Shown one piece after another: positions 1 to 13,125 of a DNA stretch of 64,000 nucleotides. Made by a program: the position numbers and the translations under genes. The notes under the pieces were generated by a model. It did no database searches and was not told the origin of the DNA. It saw only the letters and a program-made list of their open reading frames with translations. How positions within the stretch are numbered: the first letter of the stretch is position 1; each line of letters begins with the position of its first letter. The DNA is taken from positions 1 to 64,000 of the forward strand of contig NZ_CP047210.1 of assembly GCF_030408775.1 (NCBI RefSeq), read 5' to 3'. The DNA is from Corynebacterium fournieri. Lineage in GTDB: Bacteria > Actinomycetota > Actinomycetes > Mycobacteriales > Mycobacteriaceae.

Positions 1-1569
1 TTGGCTGACCAACACCTCGAGGACCTGTGGCGCGGCGTCGTCGACGAACTGCTGCGCCTCTCGGAGCAGGCCACCTCGTCCGTGCCTACCCTCACCCCCG
101 CGCAGCGCGCCTACCTGCGGCTGATGAAGCCGGTCGTGCTTGTCGACGGCTACGCGCTCCTTTCCGCACCCCACCAAGCCGCCAAAAATGTCGTCGAGGA
201 GTCCCTGGCTCCCCACATCAAGGCACTGTTGTCCTCCCACACCGGCCAGCCGTACAACCTGGCCGTGTCCGTGGCCGCGCCTGAGCCCGAACCGGCCCAA
301 CAGCCAGCACCAGATCCAGCGCCGGAGCCGCACGCGCCCACCAACTGGCAACCCACCCAATCCCAGGTCGAAGCCCCGCAGGTGGGGGAGCAGATCCCGA
401 TGGGACTGGACGAGCTGGCGCAGATGCACGCGGCGCAGGTGGCGGGACGCCGTCGAGAAGCAACTGCCCACCCCACAGTGGACCGCCGCATCCCCCGCGA
501 AAAACCCGCGCACGACCCGGACCGCGAAGCCAGCCTGAACCCGAAGTACACCTTTGAAAACTTCGTCATCGGCTCCTCAAACCGCTTCGCCAACGGCGCC
601 GCCGTCGCGGTGGCAGAAAACCCCGCCAAGGCCTACAACCCGCTGTTCATCTGGGGCGGATCCGGCCTGGGCAAAACACACCTGTTGCACGCCGCCGGCA
701 ACTACGCGCGCGTGCTGCAGCCGGGCCTGCGCATCAAATACGTCTCCTCCGAAGAATTCACCAACGACTACATCAACTCCGTGCGCGACGACCGGCAGGA
801 ATCCTTCAAGCGGCGCTACCGCAACCTAGACATCCTCATGGTCGACGACATCCAGTTCCTCGAAGGCAAAGAAGGCACCCAGGAGGAGTTCTTCCACACC
901 TTCAACGCGCTGCACCAGGCCAACAAGCAGATCATCTTGTCCTCCGACCGGCCGCCGAAGCAGCTGAACACACTGGAAGACCGCCTGCGCACCCGCTTCG
1001 AAGGCGGATTGATCACCGACGTGCAGCCGCCGGACCTGGAAACCCGCATCGCAATTCTGATGAAGAAGGCGGCCGCCGACGGCACCCAGGTGGACCACTC
1101 CGTGCTGGAGCTCATTGCCTCCCAGTTCGAATCCTCCATCCGCGAGCTCGAAGGCGCGCTGATCCGCGTGTCCGCCTACTCCTCGCTGATCAACGAGCCG
1201 ATCACCATGGAAGTCGCCCAGGTAGCACTTCGCGACATCCTCCCCGACGAAGGCGACGTGAACATCACCGCCGGGGCCATCAAGGACGCCGCGGCCGAGT
1301 ACTTCCAGGTCTCCCTCGACCAGCTCGTCGGCGCCGGAAAGACCAGGCAGGTCGCCCACGCGCGCCAGATTGCGATGTATCTGTGCCGCGAGCTGACCGA
1401 CTTGTCGCTGCCCAAGATCGGCGACGAGTTCGGCGGCAAGGACCACACCACCGTGATGTACGCCGACCGCAAGATCCGCAAGGAAATGACGGAAAACCGC
1501 GGCACCTACGACGAGATCCAGGAACTGACCCAGGTGGTGAAGAACCGGGCGCGCACCCGCGGCCGCTAG
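1..1569 (+). CDS. dnaA: Chromosomal replication initiator DnaA
   Basis: DnaA binds DnaA boxes at oriC, melts the origin and recruits the replicative helicase. The 522-residue protein has the full family layout: an N-terminal helicase-interaction domain (about 1-90), a Pro/Ala-rich variable linker (about 95-175), an AAA+ core with Walker [10 protein letters not shown] (219-227) and Walker [10 protein letters not shown] (from 278), and the C-terminal DNA-binding domain with the signature [15 protein letters not shown] (478-492). It starts with TTG at the first base of the window, so the upstream signal is outside view; I accept it because the N-terminus [13 protein letters not shown] is typical of the family. 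It is followed by the origin region and dnaN, the standard order. Confidence 0.98.
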   Translation: MADQHLEDLWRGVVDELLRLSEQATSSVPTLTPAQRAYLRLMKPVVLVDGYALLSAPHQAAKNVVEESLAPHIKALLSSHTGQPYNLAVSVAAPEPEPAQQPAPDPAPEPHAPTNWQPTQSQVEAPQVGEQIPMGLDELAQMHAAQVAGRRREATAHPTVDRRIPREKPAHDPDREASLNPKYTFENFVIGSSNRFANGAAVAVAENPAKAYNPLFIWGGSGLGKTHLLHAAGNYARVLQPGLRIKYVSSEEFTNDYINSVRDDRQESFKRRYRNLDILMVDDIQFLEGKEGTQEEFFHTFNALHQANKQIILSSDRPPKQLNTLEDRLRTRFEGGLITDVQPPDLETRIAILMKKAAADGTQVDHSVLELIASQFESSIRELEGALIRVSAYSSLINEPITMEVAQVALRDILPDEGDVNITAGAIKDAAAEYFQVSLDQLVGAGKTRQVAHARQIAMYLCRELTDLSLPKIGDEFGGKDHTTVMYADRKIRKEMTENRGTYDEIQELTQVVKNRARTRGR

Positions 1570-1586
1570 GTCCCTCTTCATCCCAC

Positions 1587-1628
1587 AAACCCCGAAAATG
1601 GCCTGTTTTGGGTCGTTTTCGGGGTTTT
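1587..1628 (+). terminator. Terminator-like hairpin after dnaA
   Basis: The arms AAACCCCGAAAA (1587-1598) and TTTTCGGGGTTTT (1616-1628) pair across a 17-base loop. The hairpin lies just after the dnaA stop and would end its transcript before the origin. Confidence 0.6.
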
Positions 1629-1862
1629 CGCGTTCTTCGAGTTTCCCCAGCGCTTCCGCCCCCACAAGCTCGCGATTTCCCCGCTTGTCACTCCTGTACC
1701 ACTTTCCACAGACCTTTCCACACCTGTGTAATTACACTGATGTAGTTTCGCCAGATGCGTCACACTGTGTTCGCTGTCACACCCTCCATCGCTGGGGAGA
1801 ACGTGTGCATAAGCGGTGGAAGAACGCGCTTCCGTTTGTGTAATTTCAGGGACGGTGAGAAA

Positions 1863-1902
1863 CTATCCACAGGGGCCCCGAGTTGTCCACAAGTTATCCA
1901 CA
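1863..1902 (+). promoter_or_regulatory. DnaA-box cluster in oriC
   Basis: Three closely spaced boxes in the same orientation are visible: CTATCCACA (1863-1871), TTGTCCACA (1883-1891) and a perfect TTATCCACA (1894-1902). The spacing between the first two is about two helical turns. Confidence 0.85.
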
Positions 1903-2166
1903 CCCCAAATCACACGTGCGACACGCCCTGCGACCGGCGCAAAACCACCTCGATCCACAGATTCCCCAACCCTTACTGTTGTTCCCCTCTTTACTTCTTG
2001 TAATTCAATCTGGAGAAAGAGAGGGTGTACAAAGTCCGCCCGCCCCGTCGCCGCACCCGCCCACCACGGAGTGCGCAGCCGAGAATGACAAATGTAGAGT
2101 GGTGTCCGATCTGGGCCCGCGCGAGCGGGCCCGCCTGAATGCCAAAGCGAAGGAGACCGCTCCGCC

Positions 2167-3351
2167 ATGGACAACAATGTGTCGTTTCGCGTCCACAAGG
2201 ACGAACTCGCCGACGCCGCGGCGTGGGTTGCCCGCAGCCTGCCCACGAAGTCCACGCAGCCGGTGCTTCGCGCGGTTGTAATTACCGCCGACGACAACGG
2301 CCTGGAGTTCGCGGGCTTCGACTACGAGGTTTCCACCAACGTGCGCATCGGCGCCGAGGTCAACGAGCCGGGTCGCGTGGCCGTGGCCGGCAAGCTCCTG
2401 GCGGACATCGTGGGCACGATGCCGAACGACGCAATCGAGGTCAGCACTGACTCCAAGGTGATGACGCTCAAGGCGCGCTCCTCCCGCTTCGAGCTGCCGT
2501 TGATTGCCCTGGACGATTACCCGCAGGTGCCGCAGCTGCCTGAGGTCACCGGCCGGATCTCTCCGGCGGCGCTGACGGGTGCGGTGACCCAGGTGGCATC
2601 CGCTGCCGGCCGCGACGACACGCTGCCGATGCTCACCGGCATCCACGTGGAGATCGACGGGGAAAATGTCACTCTTACCGCCACGGACCGTTTCCGTCTG
2701 GCGCAGCGCCACCTGACGTGGGAGCCGGCGAGCGCGGACGTGAAGGCGGATCTGCTCATCCCGGCGAAGACGCTGCTGGATAACGCGAGGACGCTGGATA
2801 CCAGCATCGACGACCCGGTGGAGTTGGCTGCGGGCGCGGCCGACAACATCGGCGGCGAAGGCCTGTTCGGCCTGCACGCTGGCAACCGCGAGACCACCAC
2901 GCGCATGCTGGATGCCGACTTTCCCAACGTCGCTCCGCTGCTGCCGAAGACACACACCGCGATGGCGTCGGTGGAGGTCGCGCCGCTGTTGGAGTCCATC
3001 CGTCGCGTCAGCCTGGTCGCGGACCGCAACGCGCAGCTGCGCATGCACTTCACCGAGGGCGAGGTGACGCTGTTTTCCTCCGGCGCGGATTCCGGTGCGG
3101 CGCAGGAAACGCTGCCGGCGGCGTTTACGGGCGTCGATGAGCTGCTCATCGCGTTCAACGCGGGCTATCTTCGCGACGGCCTGTCGGTGATCGGCACCGA
3201 CCGCGTCGTGTTCGGGTTCACGGAGGCTTCCCGCCCGGCGATCATGATCCCGCAGCCGGAGGAGATGCCGGAGCGCGGCGAGGACGGCGCGTTCCCTACC
3301 CCGGACACCCACTTCACCTACCTGCTCATGCCGGTGCGCCTGCCGGGCTAG
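2167..3351 (+). CDS. dnaN: DNA polymerase III beta sliding clamp
   Basis: DnaN forms the ring-shaped dimer that tethers DNA polymerase III to the template. At 394 residues it has the usual length for three repeated clamp domains. The N-terminus resembles other actinobacterial clamps, including the DELADAAAWVARSLPTK segment, and the C-terminus PDTHFTYLLMPVRLPG matches the family end with the MPVR motif. The ATG start at 2167 follows the purine-rich GCGAAGGAGA, a good ribosome site. recF begins 3 bases after its stop, so the two are surely co-transcribed. A candidate -10 (TAGAGT, about 2095-2100) lies upstream. Confidence 0.97.
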   Translation: MDNNVSFRVHKDELADAAAWVARSLPTKSTQPVLRAVVITADDNGLEFAGFDYEVSTNVRIGAEVNEPGRVAVAGKLLADIVGTMPNDAIEVSTDSKVMTLKARSSRFELPLIALDDYPQVPQLPEVTGRISPAALTGAVTQVASAAGRDDTLPMLTGIHVEIDGENVTLTATDRFRLAQRHLTWEPASADVKADLLIPAKTLLDNARTLDTSIDDPVELAAGAADNIGGEGLFGLHAGNRETTTRMLDADFPNVAPLLPKTHTAMASVEVAPLLESIRRVSLVADRNAQLRMHFTEGEVTLFSSGADSGAAQETLPAAFTGVDELLIAFNAGYLRDGLSVIGTDRVVFGFTEASRPAIMIPQPEEMPERGEDGAFPTPDTHFTYLLMPVRLPG

Positions 3352-3354
3352 CCT

Positions 3355-4536
3355 ATGCACGTCCGCGAGCTTGATCTGCGTGATTTCCGCTCGTGGCCCG
3401 AGCTGAACCTCAAGCTTGAGCCGGGCGTGACGGTGTTTGCGGGCCGCAACGGCCACGGCAAGACCAACATCGTTGAGGCGGTTCACTACTCGTCGAAGTT
3501 GTCGAGCCACCGCGTATCGACGGATGCTCCGCTCATCCACGCCTCCGCGGACAATGCCCGCGTCTCCGCCACCACGGTCAACGAGGGCCGGGCGCTGACG
3601 ACGCATCTGTTGATCAAGGCGCACGGGGCGAACCAAGCGCAGATCAACCGCACCCGGCTCAAATCCGCCCGGGAGCTGCTCGGAGTGCTGCGGGTGGTCA
3701 TGTTTTCCCCGGAGGATCTGCGATTCATTACGGGTGAGCCGGCGGAGCGTCGCAAGTTCTTGGACGACCTCGCAGCGCTTCGCACGCCAAGGCTCGGCGG
3801 TGCCCGCGCGGATTACGAGAAAGTGCTGCGCCAGAGAAACGCGCTGCTGAAAAGCTCGAACATGGCGTTGCGCCGTGGCTACCAGGACGCAGACGGCGCC
3901 AGCGCGCTTTCCACTCTGGATGTGTGGGACGGCCAGCTCGCGGCGCTCGGCGCGCAGGTGGTGGCGGGGCGCTTGGCGCTCGTCGATGAGTTGGCGGACC
4001 GCATCACCGAGGCCTACCAGTCCGTCGCCCCGGAGTCGCGCCCCGCGTCGGTGGCGTACAGCTCCACGCTGGACCGCGCGGTGACGGAGCTCGCCGGCGG
4101 GCCCTCGCGCGACCCGGCGGTGTTCGAGGCCGCCATGCTCTCCGAGCTGGGCCGGCGCCGCAAGGACGAGATCGACCGGGGCGCGACCCTGGTGGGGCCC
4201 CACCGCGACGATTTAACGCTCATGCTCGGCGAACAGCCCGCGAAGGGCTACGCCTCCCACGGCGAAACCTGGTCCTACGCGTTGGCGCTGCACCTGGCCG
4301 AATACCAATTGTTGGCCAGCGAGGGTTCGGACCCGGTGCTCATCCTCGACGACGTCTTCGCCGAGCTGGACGCCAAGCGCCGCGAACGCCTCGTGCACGT
4401 CGCCTCCGACGCCGAGCAGGTCCTGGTCACCGCCGCGGTGGGCGACGATCTGCCCGGCAACCTCGACGACGCCGTGGCCGCGCGCTACAGCGTGAGCATG
4501 CAAGACGGGGTGAGTGCCATTGAGCGATCTGATTAA
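3355..4536 (+). CDS. recF: DNA replication/repair protein RecF
   Basis: RecF is an SMC-like ATPase that helps load RecA at gapped DNA and stalled forks. The 393-residue protein shows Walker [14 protein letters not shown] near residue 31, the family motif GPHRDDL at about residue 281, and Walker B with D-loop [19 protein letters not shown] near residue 330. It lies 3 bases after dnaN and its last 23 bases overlap the start of the next gene, so translation is probably coupled in a dnaN-recF-dciA operon. Confidence 0.97.
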   Translation: MHVRELDLRDFRSWPELNLKLEPGVTVFAGRNGHGKTNIVEAVHYSSKLSSHRVSTDAPLIHASADNARVSATTVNEGRALTTHLLIKAHGANQAQINRTRLKSARELLGVLRVVMFSPEDLRFITGEPAERRKFLDDLAALRTPRLGGARADYEKVLRQRNALLKSSNMALRRGYQDADGASALSTLDVWDGQLAALGAQVVAGRLALVDELADRITEAYQSVAPESRPASVAYSSTLDRAVTELAGGPSRDPAVFEAAMLSELGRRRKDEIDRGATLVGPHRDDLTLMLGEQPAKGYASHGETWSYALALHLAEYQLLASEGSDPVLILDDVFAELDAKRRERLVHVASDAEQVLVTAAVGDDLPGNLDDAVAARYSVSMQDGVSAIERSD

Positions 4537-5116
4537 GCGCAGCTTCGACACCGTCCGCGACACCGCGCGCCGCCGCGGCGGCCGCCTGCCGGACCTGTCG
4601 CACCAGGGCAGCTCCGCCGTCCCGCGACGCAACACACCGTCGCTTCACGACGGACCACAGGCCGCCATCACGGTTCCGGGAATTGAGGTGCCGGAGGGAC
4701 GTCGTAAAGCAGATGTCCGCGGCATCCCCACAGGACTCGACGGGCGCGCACTGCCGCGCAGCTACAAAGTGTCGTCATTCAGCAGCCTTCTGGGCAGCGA
4801 AATACGCAAACGCGACTGGACCGAGAAGATGGCGCACGGGTGGGTGATGGGCCACTGGGGCGAGCTGGTGGGCGAGAAGATCGCGCAGCACACGCGGGTG
4901 GAGATGATCAAGAACAACGAAGTGCACGTCAGCTGCGACTCCACCGCCTGGGCCACACAGATGAAGTACATGCAGCGCGAGGTGCTCGCAGCGATCGCGG
5001 CGAAGGTCGGGCCGGACGTAGTGACCAAGCTGCACGTGTACGGGCCGAAGACGAAGAGCTGGCGTTACGGGCCGCTGCATGTCAAAGGCCGCGGCCCCCG
5101 CGACACCTACGGGTAA
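4514..5116 (+). CDS. DciA-type DUF721 replication protein
   Basis: This 200-residue protein belongs to the DUF721/DciA family, which in bacteria lacking DnaC supports loading of the DnaB helicase. The diagnostic C-terminal half runs from about residue 95: [20 protein letters not shown] followed by [14 protein letters not shown]-like and VTKLHVYGP segments. The N-terminal ~90 residues are polar and probably disordered, as usual in actinobacteria. I chose the GTG at 4514, inside the recF end; a TTG at 4520 is an alternative. The order dnaN-recF-DUF721-gyrB is conserved in Actinobacteria. Confidence 0.9.
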   Translation: MPLSDLIKRSFDTVRDTARRRGGRLPDLSHQGSSAVPRRNTPSLHDGPQAAITVPGIEVPEGRRKADVRGIPTGLDGRALPRSYKVSSFSSLLGSEIRKRDWTEKMAHGWVMGHWGELVGEKIAQHTRVEMIKNNEVHVSCDSTAWATQMKYMQREVLAAIAAKVGPDVVTKLHVYGPKTKSWRYGPLHVKGRGPRDTYG

Positions 5117-5218
5117 GCATCTGCGAAAAACGCGCGTGAAACGCCCTCTCGCGGGCCGGACGGGTCCCCGGTATGGCCCCCTCACCGTGTAAGATGAGAC
5201 AGGTTCAACGGGCTTTAG

Positions 5219-7351
<2,133 letters not shown>

Positions 7352-7378
7352 TCGCGCACGATCTGACATTCAACGCGT

Positions 7379-7425
7379 AAGGCCCCGGCGTTTCCCCAGG
7401 TAGGGGAAATATCGCCGGGGCCTTA
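7379..7425 (+). terminator. Terminator between gyrB and DUF6918 gene
   Basis: AAGGCCCCGGCG and its complement CGCCGGGGCCTT form a 12-bp stem around an AT-richer loop. It sits between two convergent genes and could serve both. Confidence 0.75.
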
Positions 7426-7461
7426 TGTTAAATCGTGCGCGGTGGGCCGAAGGTGACGTCG

Positions 7462-7896
7462 CTAAGCAAAACGCTCCACGATCTCGCCGAGCTGCGGCAG
7501 CGACGGGCCGACGATCTTCGCGGCCTTGCCGCGCAGCGTGGAGTAGACCTTCTTCACCGGGCCGGGCATGGAATCGGCCTGCTTGTCGCCGGCGTCGAGC
7601 ATGGACTTGACGACGTCATCCTCACGGCCCGCCAAAAACTGGCCGAAGCCCTGCTCACCGGATTCCTGGTACGCGGACCAGTGGGGGTTAAGCTCCTCCA
7701 CAATCTGCGGCAGGAACTTGTTCACGCCCTTGGAAACGGCATCCGCGTCGGCCTTCTTGCCCGCGGCGACGGCGGATTTGAGCGCCATGCCGGTCAGGCC
7801 GGACTGGCGGGAGACGGTGTCGTCGACAAGGGAGGTGATCTCCTGGACGACCTGGGGGCGCTTGGCTGCGTCGAGCAGCTGGGAAAGATCAGTCAT
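7462..7896 (-). CDS. DUF6918 family protein
   Basis: This 144-residue protein matches the actinobacterial DUF6918 pattern: an opening LLDAAKRPQVVQEITSLVDD, a Gly-rich helix GLTGMALKSAV, a central FGQFLAGREDDVVKSML and an ending KKVYSTLRGKAAKIVGPSLP. No catalytic motif, signal peptide or membrane helix is visible, so it is probably cytoplasmic; its role is unknown. I start it at MTDLSQLLD because TAAACT lies exactly 7 bases before that ATG, the layout of a leaderless transcript; the longer frame would add 29 residues that read through a terminator hairpin. Confidence 0.8.
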   Translation of the reverse strand: MTDLSQLLDAAKRPQVVQEITSLVDDTVSRQSGLTGMALKSAVAAGKKADADAVSKGVNKFLPQIVEELNPHWSAYQESGEQGFGQFLAGREDDVVKSMLDAGDKQADSMPGPVKKVYSTLRGKAAKIVGPSLPQLGEIVERFA

Positions 7897-7903
7897 GGCC
7901 GCC

Positions 7904-7909
7904 AGTTTA
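7904..7909 (-). promoter_or_regulatory. -10 element for leaderless DUF6918 gene
   Basis: TAAACT is followed by 7 bases (GGCGGCC) and then the ATG at 7896. Transcription would begin at or next to the start codon. Confidence 0.55.
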
Positions 7910-7916
7910 ACGGGAA

Positions 7917-7946
7917 AAACGGCCGGTGCGGGACCGGCCGTTTTCG
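7917..7946 (-). terminator. Terminator of the 145-residue secreted protein gene
   Basis: AAACGGCCGGT and ACCGGCCGTTTT form an 11-bp GC stem with a 5-base loop, followed on the minus strand by a T run. It lies downstream of the gene ending at 8045. Confidence 0.7.
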
Positions 7947-8044
7947 GTTGCAGCTCTTCCACCACAGTACCCAGACTTCCCATTAGTCACATGGATCACT
8001 GCAACCACAACGGGCACAACCGTAACACAGGGGGTGGGGTGGTG

Positions 8045-8473
8045 CTACCGCTGGGGCAGGTACTCGTCCGCGTAGGACTGCACAAACGCCGTGATCTCCT
8101 GCGCCGGGATGATGCGGTTGCCTTCCGACGACCCCGGGGCCCACTCCAGGTTGAACTGCTTGGCCACGTTATCCACCGCCTCGCGCGCCTGGGGCACGAA
8201 ATCCACGATGATCTGCGCGACAGCCACAGTGCTCAACAGCGCAATGGCCAGGGAAATCGGCGCCGAGCCCGTGTACGATCCCTCGAGGGCGCGCTTCTCC
8301 GGCGCCTCGATGCCCTTGTCGTAATCCGGGTAGTAGTCCGGCTTGGACGACCCCTTCGAACTGGTCGAGGACAGCTGCGAAATCGCGGTCTCCTGTGCGG
8401 AGGCGGATACAGGCACGGTCAGCGCGGCAGCGGTGAGGGAGGCGGCAGTCAGCGCCGCGGCAGTTTTCTTCAT
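8045..8473 (-). CDS. Small secreted protein with one membrane helix
   Basis: I do not recognise this 142-residue protein. It opens with a clear Sec signal peptide (MKKTAAALTAASLTAAALTV, cleavage likely after SASA near residue 26), then a Ser-rich acidic stretch, a hydrophobic segment around residues 70-90 (PISLAIALLSTVAVAQIIVDFV) and a short charged C-terminus. It is therefore probably exported and membrane-associated. The start MKKTAA is preferred over the upstream in-frame ATG three codons earlier because TAACAT lies exactly 7 bases before it (leaderless layout). Confidence 0.7.
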   Translation of the reverse strand: MKKTAAALTAASLTAAALTVPVSASAQETAISQLSSTSSKGSSKPDYYPDYDKGIEAPEKRALEGSYTGSAPISLAIALLSTVAVAQIIVDFVPQAREAVDNVAKQFNLEWAPGSSEGNRIIPAQEITAFVQSYADEYLPQR

Positions 8474-8480
8474 GGAGAAC

Positions 8481-8486
8481 ATGTTA
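8481..8486 (-). promoter_or_regulatory. -10 element for leaderless secreted-protein gene
   Basis: TAACAT lies 7 bases upstream of the ATG at 8473, the same spacing seen at several other genes in the window. Confidence 0.5.
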
Positions 8487-8530
8487 GGCGGCGCGGGGAA
8501 CCGCCGGGTGGTTGCGCGCGTCTAAGACAC

Positions 8531-9526
8531 ATGACCCACCCATACAACGGCATGACCAGCACCGCTGGCTCGCTGCTCTACCCGAACCCCGGGCGACTTT
8601 TACCCGGAATGACCAGCGTGAACGGGAAGTTCCAGGTGCCGCGCCACGTGCTGCGCCCAGACAGCATTGTCATCCGCGATTCCGTCCGCCACCCGCATCG
8701 CGTGCGCTATCCCGTCCCGGCCGAGTACCGAGCAGCCGCCCACGCGCTCACGCACCCGGGGACCACGCTCACTGGCTTCGGCGCGCTGGCCTTGTACGGG
8801 CTGCCGTACCTGGTGGACGCGCACGACACTGTCTTAATCTCACCGACGTGCGGGCGCAAGCAGTGGGGTACCCAATTCACTCCTACGGTGGTGAGGAAAC
8901 CCCTCCGGCCAGGGGAAACGTGGCATCTGTTGTGTCGCGGGGAACCGATCAGCGTGGCCGCGCCACCTGTTGCCGTGGTGCAGGCGCTCAAGCTCATCCG
9001 AACTCAGCAATGTTTGTGGCCCGTGCACGGGTCCGAGGATGAAGAGGTGTTTGTGCGCGCGGTCCAGCTCGTCGACGCCAGCCGCCGCTTTCTCGGGCTC
9101 ACCCCCGAGGAGATCTCAGAGGTAGGCCACAACCGACTGGCCGTCCGTTGGCTTGCGTCGGTGCTGAAGTCTTCAAGCGTGCTCGCGGATTCGCCGAAAG
9201 AAACCGAGATGCGGTTGTTGGCTGCAAAGGTGGCCGCGGAGTTTGGGCTCCGATTGGAGGAACAGGTGGAATTTGTTGAGGATGGACGCCCGCTTACCCG
9301 TGCTGACCTGGGGTTCCCCGAAGTCCAGATTGCGTTGTTCTACGACGGCATCCACCACGAGGAGAAGAAGCAGCGCATCTACGACAACACCGTCGACCGC
9401 GCGCTCGCTGTCCAGCAGTGGACCGCATTGCGCTACACGCAAGGCACGCTTGGATTGCTGATTGGTCAGTTGCGGGCCATTCTCACCCAGCGCGGTTTTG
9501 TACGAATCAACAACCAAAATTCTTGA
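8531..9526 (+). CDS. DUF559/Vsr-like nuclease-fold protein
   Basis: This 331-residue protein resembles the actinobacterial proteins that join an AbiEi-like N-terminal part to a C-terminal DUF559 (Vsr-type PD-(D/E)xK) domain. The N-terminal part contains LTGFGALALYGLPYLVD (about residues 78-94). The C-terminal part reads RADLGFPEVQIALFYDGIHH (about 258-277) with a downstream LAVQQWTALRYT, where E and D/H residues occupy usual active-site positions. The role is unproven; relatives are often annotated as abortive-infection or restriction-like. It has its own transcription unit and no operon partner. A second, dissimilar relative lies at 35960-36910. The frame stays open far upstream, but the protein-like sequence begins here. 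Confidence 0.65.
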   Translation: MTHPYNGMTSTAGSLLYPNPGRLLPGMTSVNGKFQVPRHVLRPDSIVIRDSVRHPHRVRYPVPAEYRAAAHALTHPGTTLTGFGALALYGLPYLVDAHDTVLISPTCGRKQWGTQFTPTVVRKPLRPGETWHLLCRGEPISVAAPPVAVVQALKLIRTQQCLWPVHGSEDEEVFVRAVQLVDASRRFLGLTPEEISEVGHNRLAVRWLASVLKSSSVLADSPKETEMRLLAAKVAAEFGLRLEEQVEFVEDGRPLTRADLGFPEVQIALFYDGIHHEEKKQRIYDNTVDRALAVQQWTALRYTQGTLGLLIGQLRAILTQRGFVRINNQNS

Positions 9527-9582
9527 CCTGGGGTTTTAGGGCCGAAACCTTTGAAAAATGTTGGTTCGTACAAAACGGTTGC

Positions 9583-9855
9583 TTATCGACGAGCATCCGC
9601 CCACCTCCGATACACCTCCGCCACGACAGCAGCGAACCCCTCGTTGGAGTCCGACAGCGGCGAAAGCGCCACCACGGCCTCAGAAAGCGCCGCGGCGGCA
9701 GCGTCCACGGAGTCGAACACGGCCACACCGTGGAGCCGGGCGCCGGGCACGGCGGCGCAGGCGGCCAGGGCAGCGAACGAGCGGACCTGGCAGCCGTGGA
9801 AGGAGCAGTACTCGTCCGCGATGGCCAGGAGCTGCTCGGGGGAAAAGCCCCTCAT
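9583..9855 (-). CDS. Doc-like toxin homologue lacking its catalytic motif
   Basis: The 90-residue product looks like a shortened Doc/Fic-family protein: an opening FSPEQLLAIADEYC aligns with the Doc N-terminus, and LSPLSDSNEGFAAVVAEVYR occupies the place of the HxFx(D/E)GNKR motif and following helix. The catalytic His, the GN pair and the Arg are absent, so AMP-transfer or phosphotransfer activity is unlikely. It overlaps the RHH antitoxin gene by 4 bases (ATGA), the classical antitoxin-toxin layout. It may be a decayed toxin, a co-repressor or an unrelated partner. Assignment rests on context plus weak similarity. Confidence 0.55.
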   Translation of the reverse strand: MRGFSPEQLLAIADEYCSFHGCQVRSFAALAACAAVPGARLHGVAVFDSVDAAAAALSEAVVALSPLSDSNEGFAAVVAEVYRRWADARR

Positions 9856-10064
9856 CCGCGCGCCTGCCGGATGCGCGATTCCATTCCGGAATAGGACGGG
9901 ATGAGGGAGCGGGCGAGGTCGGTGACGGTGGCGTCGTCAAGCAGGCGCGATGCTGTAGAGACCACCGCACGCCGCGCGGCTTCCTGCTTCGAGCACCCCC
10001 ACGCTGAAGCCAATAACACGAGCGCTTTGTCCTCGTCTGCGGTCAGCCGGAGCGTCATAGCCAT
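9852..10064 (-). CDS. Ribbon-helix-helix antitoxin-like protein
   Basis: This 70-residue protein opens MTLRLTADEDKALVLLASAW, the beta-strand plus helix of a CopG/Arc-type DNA-binding fold, followed by a second helix CSKQEAARRAVVSTASRLL and a C-terminal tail suited to binding a toxin. It is the first gene of a two-gene unit with the Doc-like gene. Two GTGGTAT repeats spaced 11 bases apart (10063-10080, read on the minus strand) overlap the start codon and could be its autoregulatory operator. I use the start MAMT; the ATG two codons later is also possible. Confidence 0.7.
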   Translation of the reverse strand: MAMTLRLTADEDKALVLLASAWGCSKQEAARRAVVSTASRLLDDATVTDLARSLIPSYSGMESRIRQARG

Positions 10065-10080
10065 ACCACTGTGATACCAC
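10063..10080. promoter_or_regulatory. Possible RHH operator (direct repeat)
   Basis: ATACCAC occurs at 10063-10069 and again at 10074-10080, one helical turn apart, over the start of the antitoxin gene. RHH repressors often bind such short direct or inverted repeats. Confidence 0.35.
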
Positions 10081-10111
10081 GCGGCTAGCGTGAAAAGGCA
10101 CAGAAGCCCGC

Positions 10112-10117
10112 TAAACT
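10112..10117 (+). promoter_or_regulatory. -10 element upstream of gyrA
   Basis: TAAACT lies 8 bases before the gyrA ATG (10126), so the mRNA would have essentially no 5' leader. Confidence 0.5.
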
Positions 10118-10125
10118 GCTTAACC

Positions 10126-12684
<2,559 letters not shown>

Positions 12685-12687
12685 CCC

Positions 12688-13032
12688 GTGGCAGTCCGTA
12701 AAGTGACCGTGCGCCACATCGGCGCCGGCTCCGCCTTCAAGGTGGCAACGCTGCTGGCCTTCCTCGGCTTCATCGCCTGGATGGGCGCCTGCGTGCTCGT
12801 CTACTACGGGCTGGAGCGCGCCGGGGTCGTCGAATCCATCAACTCGCTGATCGGCGGCGTGGGCGGCGATCAGGTGGTGGACATGAAACTGGCGATGTCC
12901 GCCGCCGGCCTGCTCGGCCTGGTGGGGTTCCTCTTCCAGGTGATCATGGCCCCGCTGACCGTGATCATGTACAACGCGATCGCGGACCTGGTAGGCGGCG
13001 TCAACTTCACCATGTCCAACCGGGCGAAGTAG
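12688..13032 (+). CDS. DUF3566 membrane protein
   Basis: This 114-residue protein has two membrane helices (about 20-45, FKVATLLAFLGFIAWMGACVLV, and about 75-95, GLLGLVGFLFQVIMAPLTVIM) and the conserved family ending with NAIADLVGGV. DUF3566 proteins sit directly after gyrA across Actinobacteria; their function is not established. It begins with GTG 3 bases after the gyrA stop and so belongs to the gyrA transcript. Confidence 0.88.
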   Translation: MAVRKVTVRHIGAGSAFKVATLLAFLGFIAWMGACVLVYYGLERAGVVESINSLIGGVGGDQVVDMKLAMSAAGLLGLVGFLFQVIMAPLTVIMYNAIADLVGGVNFTMSNRAK

Positions 13033-13072
13033 TTCATCGACAGCGAGGCATCCGCCACTACATTGCCCGAAA

Positions 13073-13110
13073 CGCCCCGGTGCTTCTCCGCGTGGGAAGC
13101 GCCGGGGCGT
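13073..13110 (+). terminator. Terminator of the gyrA operon
   Basis: CGCCCCGG and CCGGGGCG pair around an inner CTTC/GAAG-containing loop. It lies between the convergent DUF3566 and metzincin genes. Confidence 0.7.
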
Positions 13111-13125
13111 TGTTGATGCGCGAGC

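Larger units (their letters stand above)
1570..2166. other. Probable chromosomal origin oriC (dnaA-dnaN intergenic)
   Basis: This 597-base stretch between dnaA and dnaN carries no convincing gene. It holds DnaA-box sequences (see 1863-1902), further TTTCCACA-type variants around 1700-1725, and a locally AT-rich stretch at about 1970-2012 that could serve as the unwinding element. The position is where oriC lies in Corynebacterium and Mycobacterium. Its identity as oriC is inferred from position and boxes; a GC-skew plot was not possible here. Confidence 0.85.

Noticed and set aside
7568-8530. N-terminal extension of the gene at 8531-9526
   Set aside because: The frame is open, but the extra ~320 residues overlap two minus-strand genes and a terminator and do not look like protein.
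9507-9904. Plus-strand ORFs opposite the Doc-like gene
   Set aside because: They are Arg/Pro/Ala-rich shadows, while the minus-strand pair has the 4-base overlap and recognisable folds.
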